Shown: piece after piece, positions 39,106 to 47,036 of the stretch
Layout of the letters: every line of letters begins with the position of its first letter
Numbering within the stretch: position 1 is the stretch's first letter
Source of the DNA: Dyella jiangningensis
GTDB lineage: Bacteria; Pseudomonadota; Gammaproteobacteria; Xanthomonadales; Rhodanobacteraceae
Assembly (NCBI GenBank): GCA_000632805.1
Contig: CP007444.1
Coordinates: 620,001 to 684,000, forward strand
Reading direction: 5' to 3'
DNA: 64,000 nucleotides
Made by a program: the position numbers and the translations under genes
The notes under the pieces: generated by a model
Told to the model about the DNA's origin: nothing
Databases searched by the model: none
Seen by the model: only the letters and a program-made list of their open reading frames with translations

Positions 39106-39825
39106 ATGCGGAGTTGTACCTCAGTGACCGGTTGGACCATTCTCTGCGACTTCGACGGCACCATTTCCGTCGAGGACGTTATCGACTCGCTGCTCGACCG
39201 TTTTGGCCGTCCCGGCTGGGAAACGCTCGAGCAGGATTGGCGCGCCGGCCGCATTGGCTCGCGCGATTGCATGACCGGCCAGGTCGCCTTGCTGGACATG
39301 AATCGCGAGGAGCTTGACCGCCACCTGTCCTCGCTCTGGATCGACCACGCCTTCCCGGCGTTCGTGAAGCAGGCGCGTGAGTCCGGCACGCCGATCCGCA
39401 TCGTCAGCGACGGCCTGGACTACGCGATCAAGCAGATCCTCGCCCGCTACGGCCTGGACGACCTGCCGCTGGCCGCCAACCATCTGGCGCCTGCCACCCC
39501 GCCGCAGAAGTGGCAGCTCACTTCGCCGTTCCAGGCCGAGGGTTGCCGCAGCGGTACGTGCAAGTGCGCGGTGGCCGCGCAGGCCAGCCGCAGCGGCGCC
39601 AAGACCCTGCTCATCGGCGACGGTGCATCGGACTTCTGCGCGGCCGACCGCGTCGATTTCGTGTTCGCCAAGCACCGCTTGATCGAGCACTGCCGCGCCG
39701 CCGGCATTCCCTACGTGCCGATCACGGGCTTCGAGGACGCGCTGGAGCTGCTGCCGCGCCTGCTCGACGGCAGCCTGCTGGCCGAGCACGAGACCGCCAT
39801 CCCCGCGGATCGGGCCGTGGCCTGA
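39106..39825 (+). CDS. MtnX-like HAD-IB family phosphatase
   Basis: This is a 239-residue HAD-superfamily hydrolase. The nucleophile motif DFDGT is at 15-19, motif II is RIVSDGLDYAI and motif IV is LLIGDGASDFCAA. The organisation matches the MtnX/SerB-like HAD-IB group, which dephosphorylates small phosphomonoesters. The start is either ATG 39106 or GTG 39124 (preceded by CGGAG); both keep motif I. It is 36 nt upstream of a class III aminotransferase gene, suggesting one pathway in which a phospho-intermediate and an amino group are handled in succession. Not all of the methionine-salvage genes are nearby, so MtnX function itself is unlikely. Confidence 0.88.
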   Translation: MRSCTSVTGWTILCDFDGTISVEDVIDSLLDRFGRPGWETLEQDWRAGRIGSRDCMTGQVALLDMNREELDRHLSSLWIDHAFPAFVKQARESGTPIRIVSDGLDYAIKQILARYGLDDLPLAANHLAPATPPQKWQLTSPFQAEGCRSGTCKCAVAAQASRSGAKTLLIGDGASDFCAADRVDFVFAKHRLIEHCRAAGIPYVPITGFEDALELLPRLLDGSLLAEHETAIPADRAVA

Positions 39826-39861
39826 TCGCATTCCCCTACTGAACGTTTCCGGATTTTCCTG

Positions 39862-41271
39862 ATGAATGCTTACGACAAGAACGGCGCTGGCGTCGTGATT
39901 CCAGACGCGCAGCTGCTGGCTGACGAGGCCGAGTGGAGTTCGTTCGGCGACACCGTGCACTACGTCGATCCGCCGAAGATCTTCCGCCACGGCGAAGGCA
40001 GCTGGATGATCGATACCGCAGGCACGCGCTTCCTCGACCTGCAGATGTGGTACTCGGCCGTCAACTTCGGTTACGGCAACAAGCGCCTCAACGACACGCT
40101 GAAGAACCAGATCGACGTGCTGCCGCAGGTCGCGAGCCAGTACCTTCACCAGACCCGCATCGAGCTGGCCAAGACCATCGCGGTCGACGCGCAGCAGAAG
40201 TTCGGCCTGAAGGGCCGCGTGCACTTCAACGTCGGTGGCGCGCAGGCGGTGGAAGATTCGCTGAAGCTCGTGCGCAACTACACCGGTGGCAAGAGCCTGA
40301 TGTTCGCCTTCGAGGGCGGCTACCACGGCCGCACGCTGGGCGCCTCGTCGATCACCTCGAGCTATCGCTACCGTCGTCGCTTCGGCCACTTTGGCGAGCG
40401 CGCGATGTTCGTGCCGTTCCCGTATCCGTTCCGCCGCCCGAAGGGCATGACGCCGGAAGAGTATTCCGATGCATGCGTGCGCCAGTTCGCGCGCCTGTTC
40501 GAAACCGAATACAACGGCGTGTGGGACCCCAAGGTCAACCAGGCCGAATACGCTGCCTTCTACGTCGAGCCGATCCAGGGCACCGGTGGCTACGTCCTGC
40601 CGCCGATGAACTTCTTCAAGGACCTGAAGAAGGTGCTGGACCAATACGGCATTCTCATGGTCGTCGATGAAATCCAGATGGGCTTCTGGCGTACCGGCAA
40701 GCTGTGGTCGATCGAGCACTTCGGCGTGACGCCGGACGTGATCGTGTTCGGCAAGGCGCTGACCAACGGCCTGAACCCGCTGTCGGGTCTGTGGGCGCGC
40801 GAAGAGATGATCAACCCGACCATCTTCCCGCCGGGCTCCACGCACTCCACGTTCAACTCCAACCCGCTGGGCACCGCCCTGGGCCTGGAAGTGATCAAGA
40901 TGGGCTACGAGCTGGACTACGAGACCAGCGTGCCGAAGAAGGGCGCGCACTTCCTCGAAGGCCTGCGCGACCTGCAGAAGCGTCACAAGGAAATCGGCGA
41001 CGTCGACGGCCTCGGCCTCGCGATGCGCGCGGAAATCTGCACCGACGATGGCTTCACGCCGAACAAGGCACTGTTGGACAAGATGGTGGACATCGGCCTG
41101 GCCGGCGACCTCGAGCACAACGGCAAGAAGATCGGCCTCGTGCTGGACGTGGGCGGTTGGTACAAGAACGTCATCACGTTCGCGCCTTCGCTGGACATCA
41201 CCCACGAAGAAATCGACCTGGCCATCGCGCTGCTCGACCAGCTGCTGACCAAGGCGAAGAAGGCCATGTAA
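39862..41271 (+). CDS. Class III (PLP-dependent) aminotransferase
   Basis: This is a 469-residue fold-type I aminotransferase of the acetylornithine/GABA/diaminobutyrate group. The catalytic Lys298 lies in VFGKALTNGLNPLSG, with the PLP-binding Asp in MVVDEIQMGFWRTGKLW, glycine-rich HFNVGGAQAVEDSLKL and FEGGYHGRTLGASS. The N-terminal 40 residues and the segment RRFGHFGERAMFVPFPYPFRRP are not those of the well-known enzymes, so the amino donor and acceptor cannot be assigned. It is coupled to the HAD phosphatase upstream and closed by hairpins at 41276 and 41352. Confidence 0.9.
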   Translation: MNAYDKNGAGVVIPDAQLLADEAEWSSFGDTVHYVDPPKIFRHGEGSWMIDTAGTRFLDLQMWYSAVNFGYGNKRLNDTLKNQIDVLPQVASQYLHQTRIELAKTIAVDAQQKFGLKGRVHFNVGGAQAVEDSLKLVRNYTGGKSLMFAFEGGYHGRTLGASSITSSYRYRRRFGHFGERAMFVPFPYPFRRPKGMTPEEYSDACVRQFARLFETEYNGVWDPKVNQAEYAAFYVEPIQGTGGYVLPPMNFFKDLKKVLDQYGILMVVDEIQMGFWRTGKLWSIEHFGVTPDVIVFGKALTNGLNPLSGLWAREEMINPTIFPPGSTHSTFNSNPLGTALGLEVIKMGYELDYETSVPKKGAHFLEGLRDLQKRHKEIGDVDGLGLAMRAEICTDDGFTPNKALLDKMVDIGLAGDLEHNGKKIGLVLDVGGWYKNVITFAPSLDITHEEIDLAIALLDQLLTKAKKAM

Positions 41272-41275
41272 TGCG

Positions 41276-41301
41276 ACGCCGCGGGAGAGATCCCGCGGCG
41301 T
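41276..41301 (+). terminator. Hairpin after the aminotransferase
   Basis: An 11-bp perfect stem, ACGCCGCGGGA (41276-41286) with TCCCGCGGCGT (41291-41301), loop GAGA. It has no T-run, so on its own it is more likely to stabilise the 3' end than to terminate. Confidence 0.6.
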
Positions 41302-41351
41302 TCCGCCAAAAGTTTGTCTCAAGTAGTTCCCATGCAGGGGATGTGTGACAG

Positions 41352-41381
41352 CGGCGACACTCGTGTGTCGCCGTTTTTTTT
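41352..41381 (+). terminator. Intrinsic terminator between the aminotransferase and the lipase module
   Basis: CGGCGACAC (41352-41360) pairs with GTGTCGCCG (41365-41373), loop TCGT, followed by eight Ts. It isolates the plus-strand aminotransferase operon from the convergent accessory module. Confidence 0.93.
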
Positions 41382-41406
41382 GGGGGTGGCCCATGAAGTC
41401 AGTCGT

Positions 41407-41952
41407 CTATCTGGGCCTCACCGGCAGATACTCGCCGTGGCGTTTGTCCTTCGTGTCTACCTTGGCGCAGAGCTGCTTGCCGCACAGTGTGACATCGGAC
41501 TCGTTGTACGCTTTCAGCAATTCTGCGGATACCTGATTCGCACGGATTTCGTCGTAATAGTGCTTGGACAGCCAAATGCCGGCTCCCCATAACAGAGCCA
41601 GGCTGCCAAGCGTGATTCCAGCCACTTTCCACGCCAATTGCTTGTGCAGTGCCTTTGCCTGCTGGAGCTGACTGGCAAGCGCTATTGATGCGTGCTGAAG
41701 CTGTTGGCCCGCCTCTCGCAGGCGTTGCTCGTAAGCCTGTACTGGCTGCTCAACCCCGCCCTGAACATTTCTTGCGATGTCCGCAGTCAGTTGCTTGAAT
41801 TGCTCATCTGCCGATCGTTGGATCGCCATAGGTACTTGCTGAGCGAGTTGACGAATGTCGCGGCTTGTTTGTTCGCAGCGAAGATCGAATTGCTCCACCA
41901 CGGCAGCCAGCTTGCTGACCAAGGTCAGGGCGTTCTCCTGGTTTATGTCCAT
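41407..41952 (-). CDS. Coiled-coil membrane protein of the lipase module
   Basis: This is a 181-residue protein. The first 105 residues are Gln/Ala-rich with heptad-like spacing (VEQFDLRCEQTSRDI, QQLQHASIALASQLQQAKAL), predicted coiled coil. One membrane helix follows at about 109-128 (VAGITLGSLALLWGAGIWLS), then a 50-residue tail with two close cysteines in TLCGKQLCAKVDTK, ending in YLPVRPR. No signal peptide. It is the last gene of the three-gene unit, 15 nt after the lipase gene. I do not recognise a named family; it may be an adaptor or inner-membrane protection factor for the lipase. Confidence 0.75.
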   Translation of the reverse strand: MDINQENALTLVSKLAAVVEQFDLRCEQTSRDIRQLAQQVPMAIQRSADEQFKQLTADIARNVQGGVEQPVQAYEQRLREAGQQLQHASIALASQLQQAKALHKQLAWKVAGITLGSLALLWGAGIWLSKHYYDEIRANQVSAELLKAYNESDVTLCGKQLCAKVDTKDKRHGEYLPVRPR

Positions 41953-41967
41953 GCGTCCGTTTCTCGA

Positions 41968-43371
41968 TTAGCGATGCATGCGCATCGCGGGGGCTTCCAT
42001 CTGCTGTTCCCGTTGTTGCTGCGTGGCCAATTGTTCCTGCCGATCCGCTGTGGCAGCGGCTTCTTCGCGTATGGCACGCCCTGGTGGAAGGTTCGCTAGT
42101 GTTTGCGTCATCTGGCGGAAATCGGCGTCGTTGCCTGATCGGCCAGCGGCCAGCATGCGGTCCAGATAGGCCGAGAGATCCTGGACGGGGGCGGCTTGAA
42201 TGGAAACGGTCGTGACTGGCTGTGAAAGAGTGTCTTGCTGGAGGCCCTGAGATGGAGACGTTCGCAAGGTTGCCAGTAGCGCCTGATCCACTGGTTCGGG
42301 AGTGGCGCAGATCACTACCTGGCGACAATGCGGTGGCGATACCTGGGCGCCCATGACATCGCGTAGCCCCTCGCGTTCATACGTTGACGTTCGATAGATG
42401 GCCAGATGTTCCTCGGATCGATGGATCACATACAGGCGAGGGTCCTGCGGTTCAGGGCGCTTTTCCAGCAACGGCGTAGAACTGAGGCCGTTGATGTAGT
42501 CCGTCATCAGGTTGCCGTTGAGCACCCCGAGGCCATTGAGGTGATAACTGCCGCCGATGTCCGAGTGTGCGCCGGGAACCGTCACGCCAAGGAACCGTCC
42601 GTCTTCCGAAAACCCTTGGGGAATGATTTGCGTCGAAGGAAATAGATTACGCCGTTCATCGCGCGCAACGATCTGAAGGCCCGATACTACAGAAGGGGGC
42701 AACTGGCGACTATGCTCCTGCGGCACGCCGGTGCCGACCGGGTCGAACAGGGCGACGGCTTGGGGGATCTGGCCCGGGGCGACCAGGGGCAGGCCACTAA
42801 AGATGGGCGGGCCGCTGTGGCCAGTTCGATCCATAAGGTCGATGTTCTGAACGCCGCGCTCGTGCACAAAGCGAGCAAAGCCGGCTGCCTCCTCGGCACC
42901 GCGGCTAAAGCCTGTTGCAATGATTCGAATCTGGGCTTGCGGGTCTTCTTTCAGCCATTTGCTCGACTGATCGATGAACTTCTCATACATGTCCTCCAGT
43001 TTGGCCTCGTACGTGTAGCCACGAATTCCATCCCACGCTCGGGTGTGAAGATTTTCCTGAGTGCCGGGCCCCTCCACGTAACCGCGGCGGACGTGCGGAT
43101 CGTTCAGCTGTAGGGCTTCGATCTGGCCCTTAAATTCACCTACGTTCGTTTGATGCTCTGGGTCGTTGATTGCATCGTTGCCCGTGCCGTCGAACATGGC
43201 TATGTATAGGCGTTGGTGTGGATCTCGATTGTCGTAAAGTGTTGGTTGCTCCAGTCGGTGAATGGTTTCCTTTGTTTGTGCGTAAATCACTTGATCAGTC
43301 AAGCTTGCAGGATAAGTGCTTACCCCGTCTTGAAGCAGCCCGTCCGGACCTCGCTTATGTGCCTCCGTCAT
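41968..43371 (-). CDS. DUF2235 (Tle1-like) alpha/beta-hydrolase, candidate phospholipase effector
   Basis: This is a 467-residue protein. It opens its hydrolase domain with LYIAMFDGTGND (about 56-66), the hallmark of DUF2235. The nucleophile elbow is GFSRG (154-158, Ser156), followed by the candidate catalytic Asp210 in LFDPVGTG and His269 in PGAHSDIGG. There is no signal peptide, which fits delivery by a type VI or type IV secretion system rather than Sec export. The C-terminal 90 residues include a Gln-rich tail (QLATQQQREQQMEAP). Known for the family: Tle1 phospholipases that kill competing bacteria. No secretion genes are in this window. The upstream lipoprotein and downstream membrane protein look like its partners. 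Confidence 0.85.
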   Translation of the reverse strand: MTEAHKRGPDGLLQDGVSTYPASLTDQVIYAQTKETIHRLEQPTLYDNRDPHQRLYIAMFDGTGNDAINDPEHQTNVGEFKGQIEALQLNDPHVRRGYVEGPGTQENLHTRAWDGIRGYTYEAKLEDMYEKFIDQSSKWLKEDPQAQIRIIATGFSRGAEEAAGFARFVHERGVQNIDLMDRTGHSGPPIFSGLPLVAPGQIPQAVALFDPVGTGVPQEHSRQLPPSVVSGLQIVARDERRNLFPSTQIIPQGFSEDGRFLGVTVPGAHSDIGGSYHLNGLGVLNGNLMTDYINGLSSTPLLEKRPEPQDPRLYVIHRSEEHLAIYRTSTYEREGLRDVMGAQVSPPHCRQVVICATPEPVDQALLATLRTSPSQGLQQDTLSQPVTTVSIQAAPVQDLSAYLDRMLAAGRSGNDADFRQMTQTLANLPPGRAIREEAAATADRQEQLATQQQREQQMEAPAMRMHR

Positions 43372-43388
43372 GCGATGGGTCCTTTCGC

Positions 43389-44024
43389 TCAGTAGGTGTG
43401 GGTGTATGCCAGGATCAGGTCATCCCTGAATGTGCTGTATTTGTTGCCGGGTATCGCTGGCTTCTTGAGCGGAATGCGTGCGCGCATGTACACGCTGACC
43501 GCGCGGTCGTTGATTACCAGAATGATGTCGGGGGCGATGATGTATGCCCGCTGGGGAATGTCCTTCTCGGCGGCGCCATGAAGTATGCGTTCGTCCTCGA
43601 AGATCGCGCCGATATCCACTTTGGCCTCATGTGCCACGCCGTCCAGAGAACGCCACGTCGCGACGGCTGGCGAAGGGAAGTTCCTTATGTCGAGATAGCC
43701 GCCGTCCCAGCGATCCTTGTGTTCGGGCTTTGGTGGCGGGAGCAGCTGATCGTCTGCCGTCCGCACGTGATAGAAATTGTTGTAGAGCACCTTGCATCCG
43801 TAGGCGTTGTAGCAATAGGCGCCAAAATTATGTGTCTCGAAGCGCAGTCGAGAACTGTGTTTCTTCGCATCAGCTGGTATGGCGGTACCCGCGTTGTACG
43901 GTGTTTGAGTCGATCGAGCGGAATCAGATGAGGACACGGTGGCTTGGCATCCCGCCAGAAGAAGCATGGGTGGCAGGAACAGTGCGGCGCTCCGCCGTCT
44001 TCGTTTAAAAGAGTTGCGATTCAT
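43389..44024 (-). CDS. Lipoprotein, candidate immunity protein to the DUF2235 lipase
   Basis: This is a 211-residue protein with a basic N-terminus (NRNSFKRRRRS), hydrophobic core and lipobox MLLLAGC, giving a lipidated Cys. The mature part is beta-rich (FETHNFGAYCYNAYGCKVLYNN, DGVAHEAKVDIGAIFED, YIIAPDIILVINDRAVSVYMRARIPL). ATG 44024 lies 6 nt after GGAG, with 44036 as alternative. It is first in the unit, 17 nt before the lipase gene. Immunity proteins of periplasm-acting lipase effectors are usually such lipoproteins (family knowledge), which is the basis of the assignment. No sequence family was recognised. Confidence 0.7.
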   Translation of the reverse strand: MNRNSFKRRRRSAALFLPPMLLLAGCQATVSSSDSARSTQTPYNAGTAIPADAKKHSSRLRFETHNFGAYCYNAYGCKVLYNNFYHVRTADDQLLPPPKPEHKDRWDGGYLDIRNFPSPAVATWRSLDGVAHEAKVDIGAIFEDERILHGAAEKDIPQRAYIIAPDIILVINDRAVSVYMRARIPLKKPAIPGNKYSTFRDDLILAYTHTY

Positions 44025-44363
44025 CGGACGCTCCATGTTGGCGTGACGCTCAACCATGAACAATGCGTGCGATGATGAGAAAGAGGCGACCCTCCCGGCA
44101 CAAGGTAAGTCAATGCCCCGCACTGGCCGAGTCGAAGGTCGCTGCTCTCGTCCGTGCGCTCAATCTAACCGTCCTAGCGGACGAGGCACTCACATCAACG
44201 TGCGTTGAAGAATTCTCTCGCAGCCCGCTACTTGGCGACGTTTACAACGCAATGCGGCGCGTGCACATTCGTGCACGCGCCATTGATTTCCGGGTTCTGT
44301 TAGCGGGACGCTGAGGTGTTGAGGCAACTAGGCGTGGTGGTCGCGTAAAGCCCGCTTACGCCG
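44025..44363. other. Intergenic region between the lipase module and the two-component pair
   Basis: An 83-codon frame (44063-44314, plus strand) is open but lacks a good ribosome binding site and any recognisable feature. The DNA is AT-richer than the chromosome on either side, like the neighbouring module. Nothing else is supported. Confidence 0.4.
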
Positions 44364-45818
44364 TTAGCCGGCAGTCTTTGACGTGCGCGCTGGCGGGAAT
44401 GCCACTTCCACGCGCAGGCCGCCATGGCTGCCATTGAGGTAACGCACCTGCGCGTGATGGCGTTCGGCAATGCGCTGCACGATCGCCAAGCCCAGGCCGG
44501 TGCCTTCCTCGGCCACGCCGGGTACGCGGAAGAAGCGCTCGCCAAGTCGTTCCAGGAACGCCGGCGGCACGCCAGGTCCGTTGTCTTCCACGCTCAAGCA
44601 GGGAGATCCGTTGGGCAGAGTCGACACGCCGATCGTGAGGATGCTGTGGCGGCCTGCGTAGCGCAGGCTGTTGTCGATGAGGTTGTCGAGCATTTCCTGC
44701 AGTGAAATGCGGTCGCCGTCGATCCATACCGGGCCTGACGGACCTTCATAGCCAAGATCGACGCCGGCCGCGATGGCGTCGTGCACGCGCACGCTCAGCA
44801 TCTCGGGCACCACCTGCGCCAGGTCGAGCAGGCATACGGGGGCGGCATCGCCCGGCTCGGTGGACTGCACGCGCGTCAACGCAAGCAGCTGGCTGGAAGC
44901 ACGACTGGCGCGCTGGGTCAGCCGCAGGATGTGTTGCAAGGCGTCGTTTACGGTTTCCTTGCTTGGATCGGCCTGCGCACGCTCCACGTGCACCCGCAGG
45001 CCGGCGAGTGGCGTCTTCAGCTGATGCGCTGCGTCGGCAATGAAGCGTTCCTGCAGTGAAAGCATGCCGCGCTGGCGTGCGAACAACCCGTCGATGGTGC
45101 GGGTGAGCGGCAGGATCTCCACCGGCACGTCCGCATCGCCGATGGGCGCGAGGTCATGTTCGCGAGAGGCAAGTCGCGCCGTCAGCGGATCGAGCTGACG
45201 CAGGCCGACGCGCACGCCATACAGCACGAGGATGAATACGCTGGCGATCAGGATCGCCTGCGCGGGAATGCTCAGCAGTAGGATCTCACGTGCACGCTGA
45301 TGGCGATCTCGGAACGTCTCGGCCATGGTCACGGTGAGCTGGTCGCTCGGGTCGTGCAAGTTGGGAATCCGCACCGTGGCCGCACGCACCTGGCGACGGC
45401 CGAGCATGGTCGTGAACAACGTGGGTTCGCCGTCCTGCGCGGCACCCTTCAACGACGCCGGTCGAAGCTCCGGCGCTCCCGCCAGCAGGCCATGGTTGAG
45501 GCTGCTGACGTTGAAGTAGTTATGTCCTTCAGGGGCGTATTCGAGCAGGAAGCGCGCCTGTGGCGACACCTTTCCACCCAGGTCTTCCTGGCTGAGCATC
45601 TGCGCCAGTGTCATCGCATCGTCGGCGAGGTCACGGTCGTGCACATGATTGGAGTAGATGAGCGCGCCGCCGTAGGTGACCAGGCTTTCCACCACCAGCA
45701 ACATCATCAGCGGGACCAGCAGCGAGGAAAGCAGGTGGCGCCGCAAGCTGGGACGGCCCGCCGGCTCGATGAGACCGTGCAGCCATGAACGTCCCGGCTT
45801 GGCAGCCACTTCGATCAT
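44364..45818 (-). CDS. Sensor histidine kinase, TctE-like
   Basis: This 484-residue kinase has two membrane helices (about 32-56 and 182-205) around a periplasmic sensor of the 2CSK_N type, a HAMP-like linker, the dimerisation box RFIADAAHQLKTPLAGL with the phosphoacceptor His, and a HATPase domain with N-box LDNLIDNSLRYAG, G1 VEDNGPGVP and G2 GTGLGLAIVQRI. It starts at 45818 (MIEVAAKPGRSW), overlapping the regulator gene by ATGA. TctE homologues sense tricarboxylates, but no transporter is adjacent, so the signal is unknown. Confidence 0.92.
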   Translation of the reverse strand: MIEVAAKPGRSWLHGLIEPAGRPSLRRHLLSSLLVPLMMLLVVESLVTYGGALIYSNHVHDRDLADDAMTLAQMLSQEDLGGKVSPQARFLLEYAPEGHNYFNVSSLNHGLLAGAPELRPASLKGAAQDGEPTLFTTMLGRRQVRAATVRIPNLHDPSDQLTVTMAETFRDRHQRAREILLLSIPAQAILIASVFILVLYGVRVGLRQLDPLTARLASREHDLAPIGDADVPVEILPLTRTIDGLFARQRGMLSLQERFIADAAHQLKTPLAGLRVHVERAQADPSKETVNDALQHILRLTQRASRASSQLLALTRVQSTEPGDAAPVCLLDLAQVVPEMLSVRVHDAIAAGVDLGYEGPSGPVWIDGDRISLQEMLDNLIDNSLRYAGRHSILTIGVSTLPNGSPCLSVEDNGPGVPPAFLERLGERFFRVPGVAEEGTGLGLAIVQRIAERHHAQVRYLNGSHGGLRVEVAFPPARTSKTAG

Positions 45819-46504
45819 GCCTTGTTTTCCTTGTCTTCCTTCACTTCTTCGAGCAGGTAGCCCAGCCCGCGGATCGTGCGTACCTGCGTGCCCGAGTCGG
45901 CGAGCTTGCGGCGCAGGCGGTAGATGGCGATGTCCAGGCCGTTGTCGGTGAGCTCTTCGTCCCAGCTGCACAGCGCCTCGACCAGCTGTGCGCGGCTGGT
46001 GACGCGATCAGGCCGGGCGGCCAGTGCCTCCAGCAGGCCGAATTCGCGTGCCGTGAGTTCCAGCGGCGTATCGCCGATCCAGGCGCGGTGGCCGGGCAGG
46101 TCCAGGCGAAGTTTGCCGAGCGTCATCTCCGGCGCGCCCTGCGAGGTATAGCGCCGCAGCAGGGCACGTACACGCGCTTCGAATTCGGCCAGCGCGAATG
46201 GCTTCACCAGGTAATCGTCGGCGCCGAGATCGAGCACGCGCACGCGTTCGCGCAAACCCTCTCGCGCCGTGATCACCAGCACCGGCAGGCCTGTACCGCG
46301 CTTGCGCAGTCGCTGCAGCACATCGGCGCCATCGAGGTTGGGCAGGCCCAGGTCGAGGATCAGCAAGTCGTATGGCGTATCGCGTAGCGCCGCATCGGCC
46401 TTGGTGCCGTCGGAAACACAGTCGACCGCATGACCACCTTGTCGCAGTGACGCACTGACGCCCGCGGAAATGGAAGGATCATCCTCGGCAATCAAAATGC
46501 GCAT
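45815..46504 (-). CDS. Response regulator, OmpR/PhoB family (TctD-like)
   Basis: This is a 229-residue regulator. The receiver has acidic residues EDD at 7-9, phosphoacceptor Asp51 in LLILDLGLPN, a conserved Thr in LVITARE and Lys in DYLVKPF. The winged-helix DNA-binding domain covers about 130-222 (LTAREFGLLEALAARPDRVTSRAQLVEAL with IAIYRLRRKLADSGTQVRTIRGLGYLL as its recognition and wing part). It is followed by its kinase. A possible Fur box lies 67-82 bp upstream of its start, so iron may control the pair. Confidence 0.93.
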   Translation of the reverse strand: MRILIAEDDPSISAGVSASLRQGGHAVDCVSDGTKADAALRDTPYDLLILDLGLPNLDGADVLQRLRKRGTGLPVLVITAREGLRERVRVLDLGADDYLVKPFALAEFEARVRALLRRYTSQGAPEMTLGKLRLDLPGHRAWIGDTPLELTAREFGLLEALAARPDRVTSRAQLVEALCSWDEELTDNGLDIAIYRLRRKLADSGTQVRTIRGLGYLLEEVKEDKENKA

Positions 46505-46570
46505 GGCAGGTTCCGATTAGGGTAAGCAGTGGGGACGGGGCATGAGTCATGCACGGTCCAACTGATTGGG

Positions 46571-46586
46571 ATTGATTCTCATTTGT
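46571..46586 (-). promoter_or_regulatory. Possible Fur box
   Basis: ATTGATTCTCATTTGT resembles the better half of the Fur consensus (TGATTCTCATT core). It lies between the TctD-like regulator gene and the decayed reductase. The other half-site is poor, so this is tentative. Confidence 0.4.
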
Positions 46587-46691
46587 GGCAAGACCCCCAG
46601 CTCGTCGTCAGGAAGGACTGCCTCACGAAAAGAGCTTAGCGCCCTGGCGCCGCAATGAGACAGCGGGCGCGCGAGTCAGTTGCATGGCTTG

Positions 46692-46724
46692 TGCATGTGG
46701 GCGGGGCAGGGACGCCCACATGCA
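46692..46724. repeat. Perfect inverted repeat, 12-bp arms
   Basis: TGCATGTGGGCG (46692-46703) and CGCCCACATGCA (46713-46724) are exact reverse complements with a 9-nt loop. No T-run follows on either strand. It directly abuts the reductase remnant, so it may mark a deletion or insertion junction. Confidence 0.7.
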
Positions 46725-46728
46725 GTTG

Positions 46729-47036
46729 TCCGGTGAGAGATGGTCGGCAGGCGGTTTCCATTATCGCGACGAGATCGGATCGTGGACGCAAACGGGGCGC
46801 AAGCGATGCTGGACGCAGCGTGGTCACGTGACGTGCAGTGCGTGTACGTCCCGGATCGCTCGCGAGAAGTCGCCGACCTTCTCCGGCAACGGATCGAACA
46901 GGGCGGCGCCACCCATGTATGCGGCAGCCTCGCAGATCATGGTCGGGCGCCGACGCGGTGCCACGCGAAACCCTGCGGGACCTACACCGTGGCCGCGCTT
47001 CGCGAGTGGGTCCGTTACCGCCGCGACGCGTATTGA
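46729..47036 (+). pseudogene. Frameshifted C-terminal remnant of a CysJ/CPR-like flavoprotein reductase
   Basis: Three reading frames in turn give pieces that fit the FAD/NADP-binding end of CysJ/cytochrome P450 reductase-like proteins. SGERWSAGGFHYRDEIGSW (46729 on) is followed by a shift near 46800 to LDAAWSRDVQCVYVPDRSRE and ADLLRQRIEQGGATHVCGSL. A second frame then gives GADAVPRETLRDL (about 46946), and the first frame resumes with YTVAALREWVRYRRDAY and a stop at 47034-47036. The motifs FHYRDE, HVCGSL and terminal YRRDxY are typical of the family. Around three frameshifts and loss of the whole N-terminal part mean it is not functional. Confidence 0.8.

Noticed and set aside
39121..41394. 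A 757-codon open frame on the minus strand opposite the HAD and aminotransferase genes
   Set aside because: It is the shadow of two well-supported genes; Gln/His/Arg-rich with no motif.
41968..43371. Firm assignment of the lipase as a type IV (X-Tfe) effector
   Set aside because: The Gln-rich tail is suggestive, but the conserved XVIPCD motifs could not be seen by eye. It is kept as a hypothesis only.
44063..44314. An 83-codon plus-strand frame upstream of the lipoprotein
   Set aside because: No good ribosome binding site, no hydrophobic or motif pattern, and the region is probably the promoter zone of the minus-strand lipoprotein gene.
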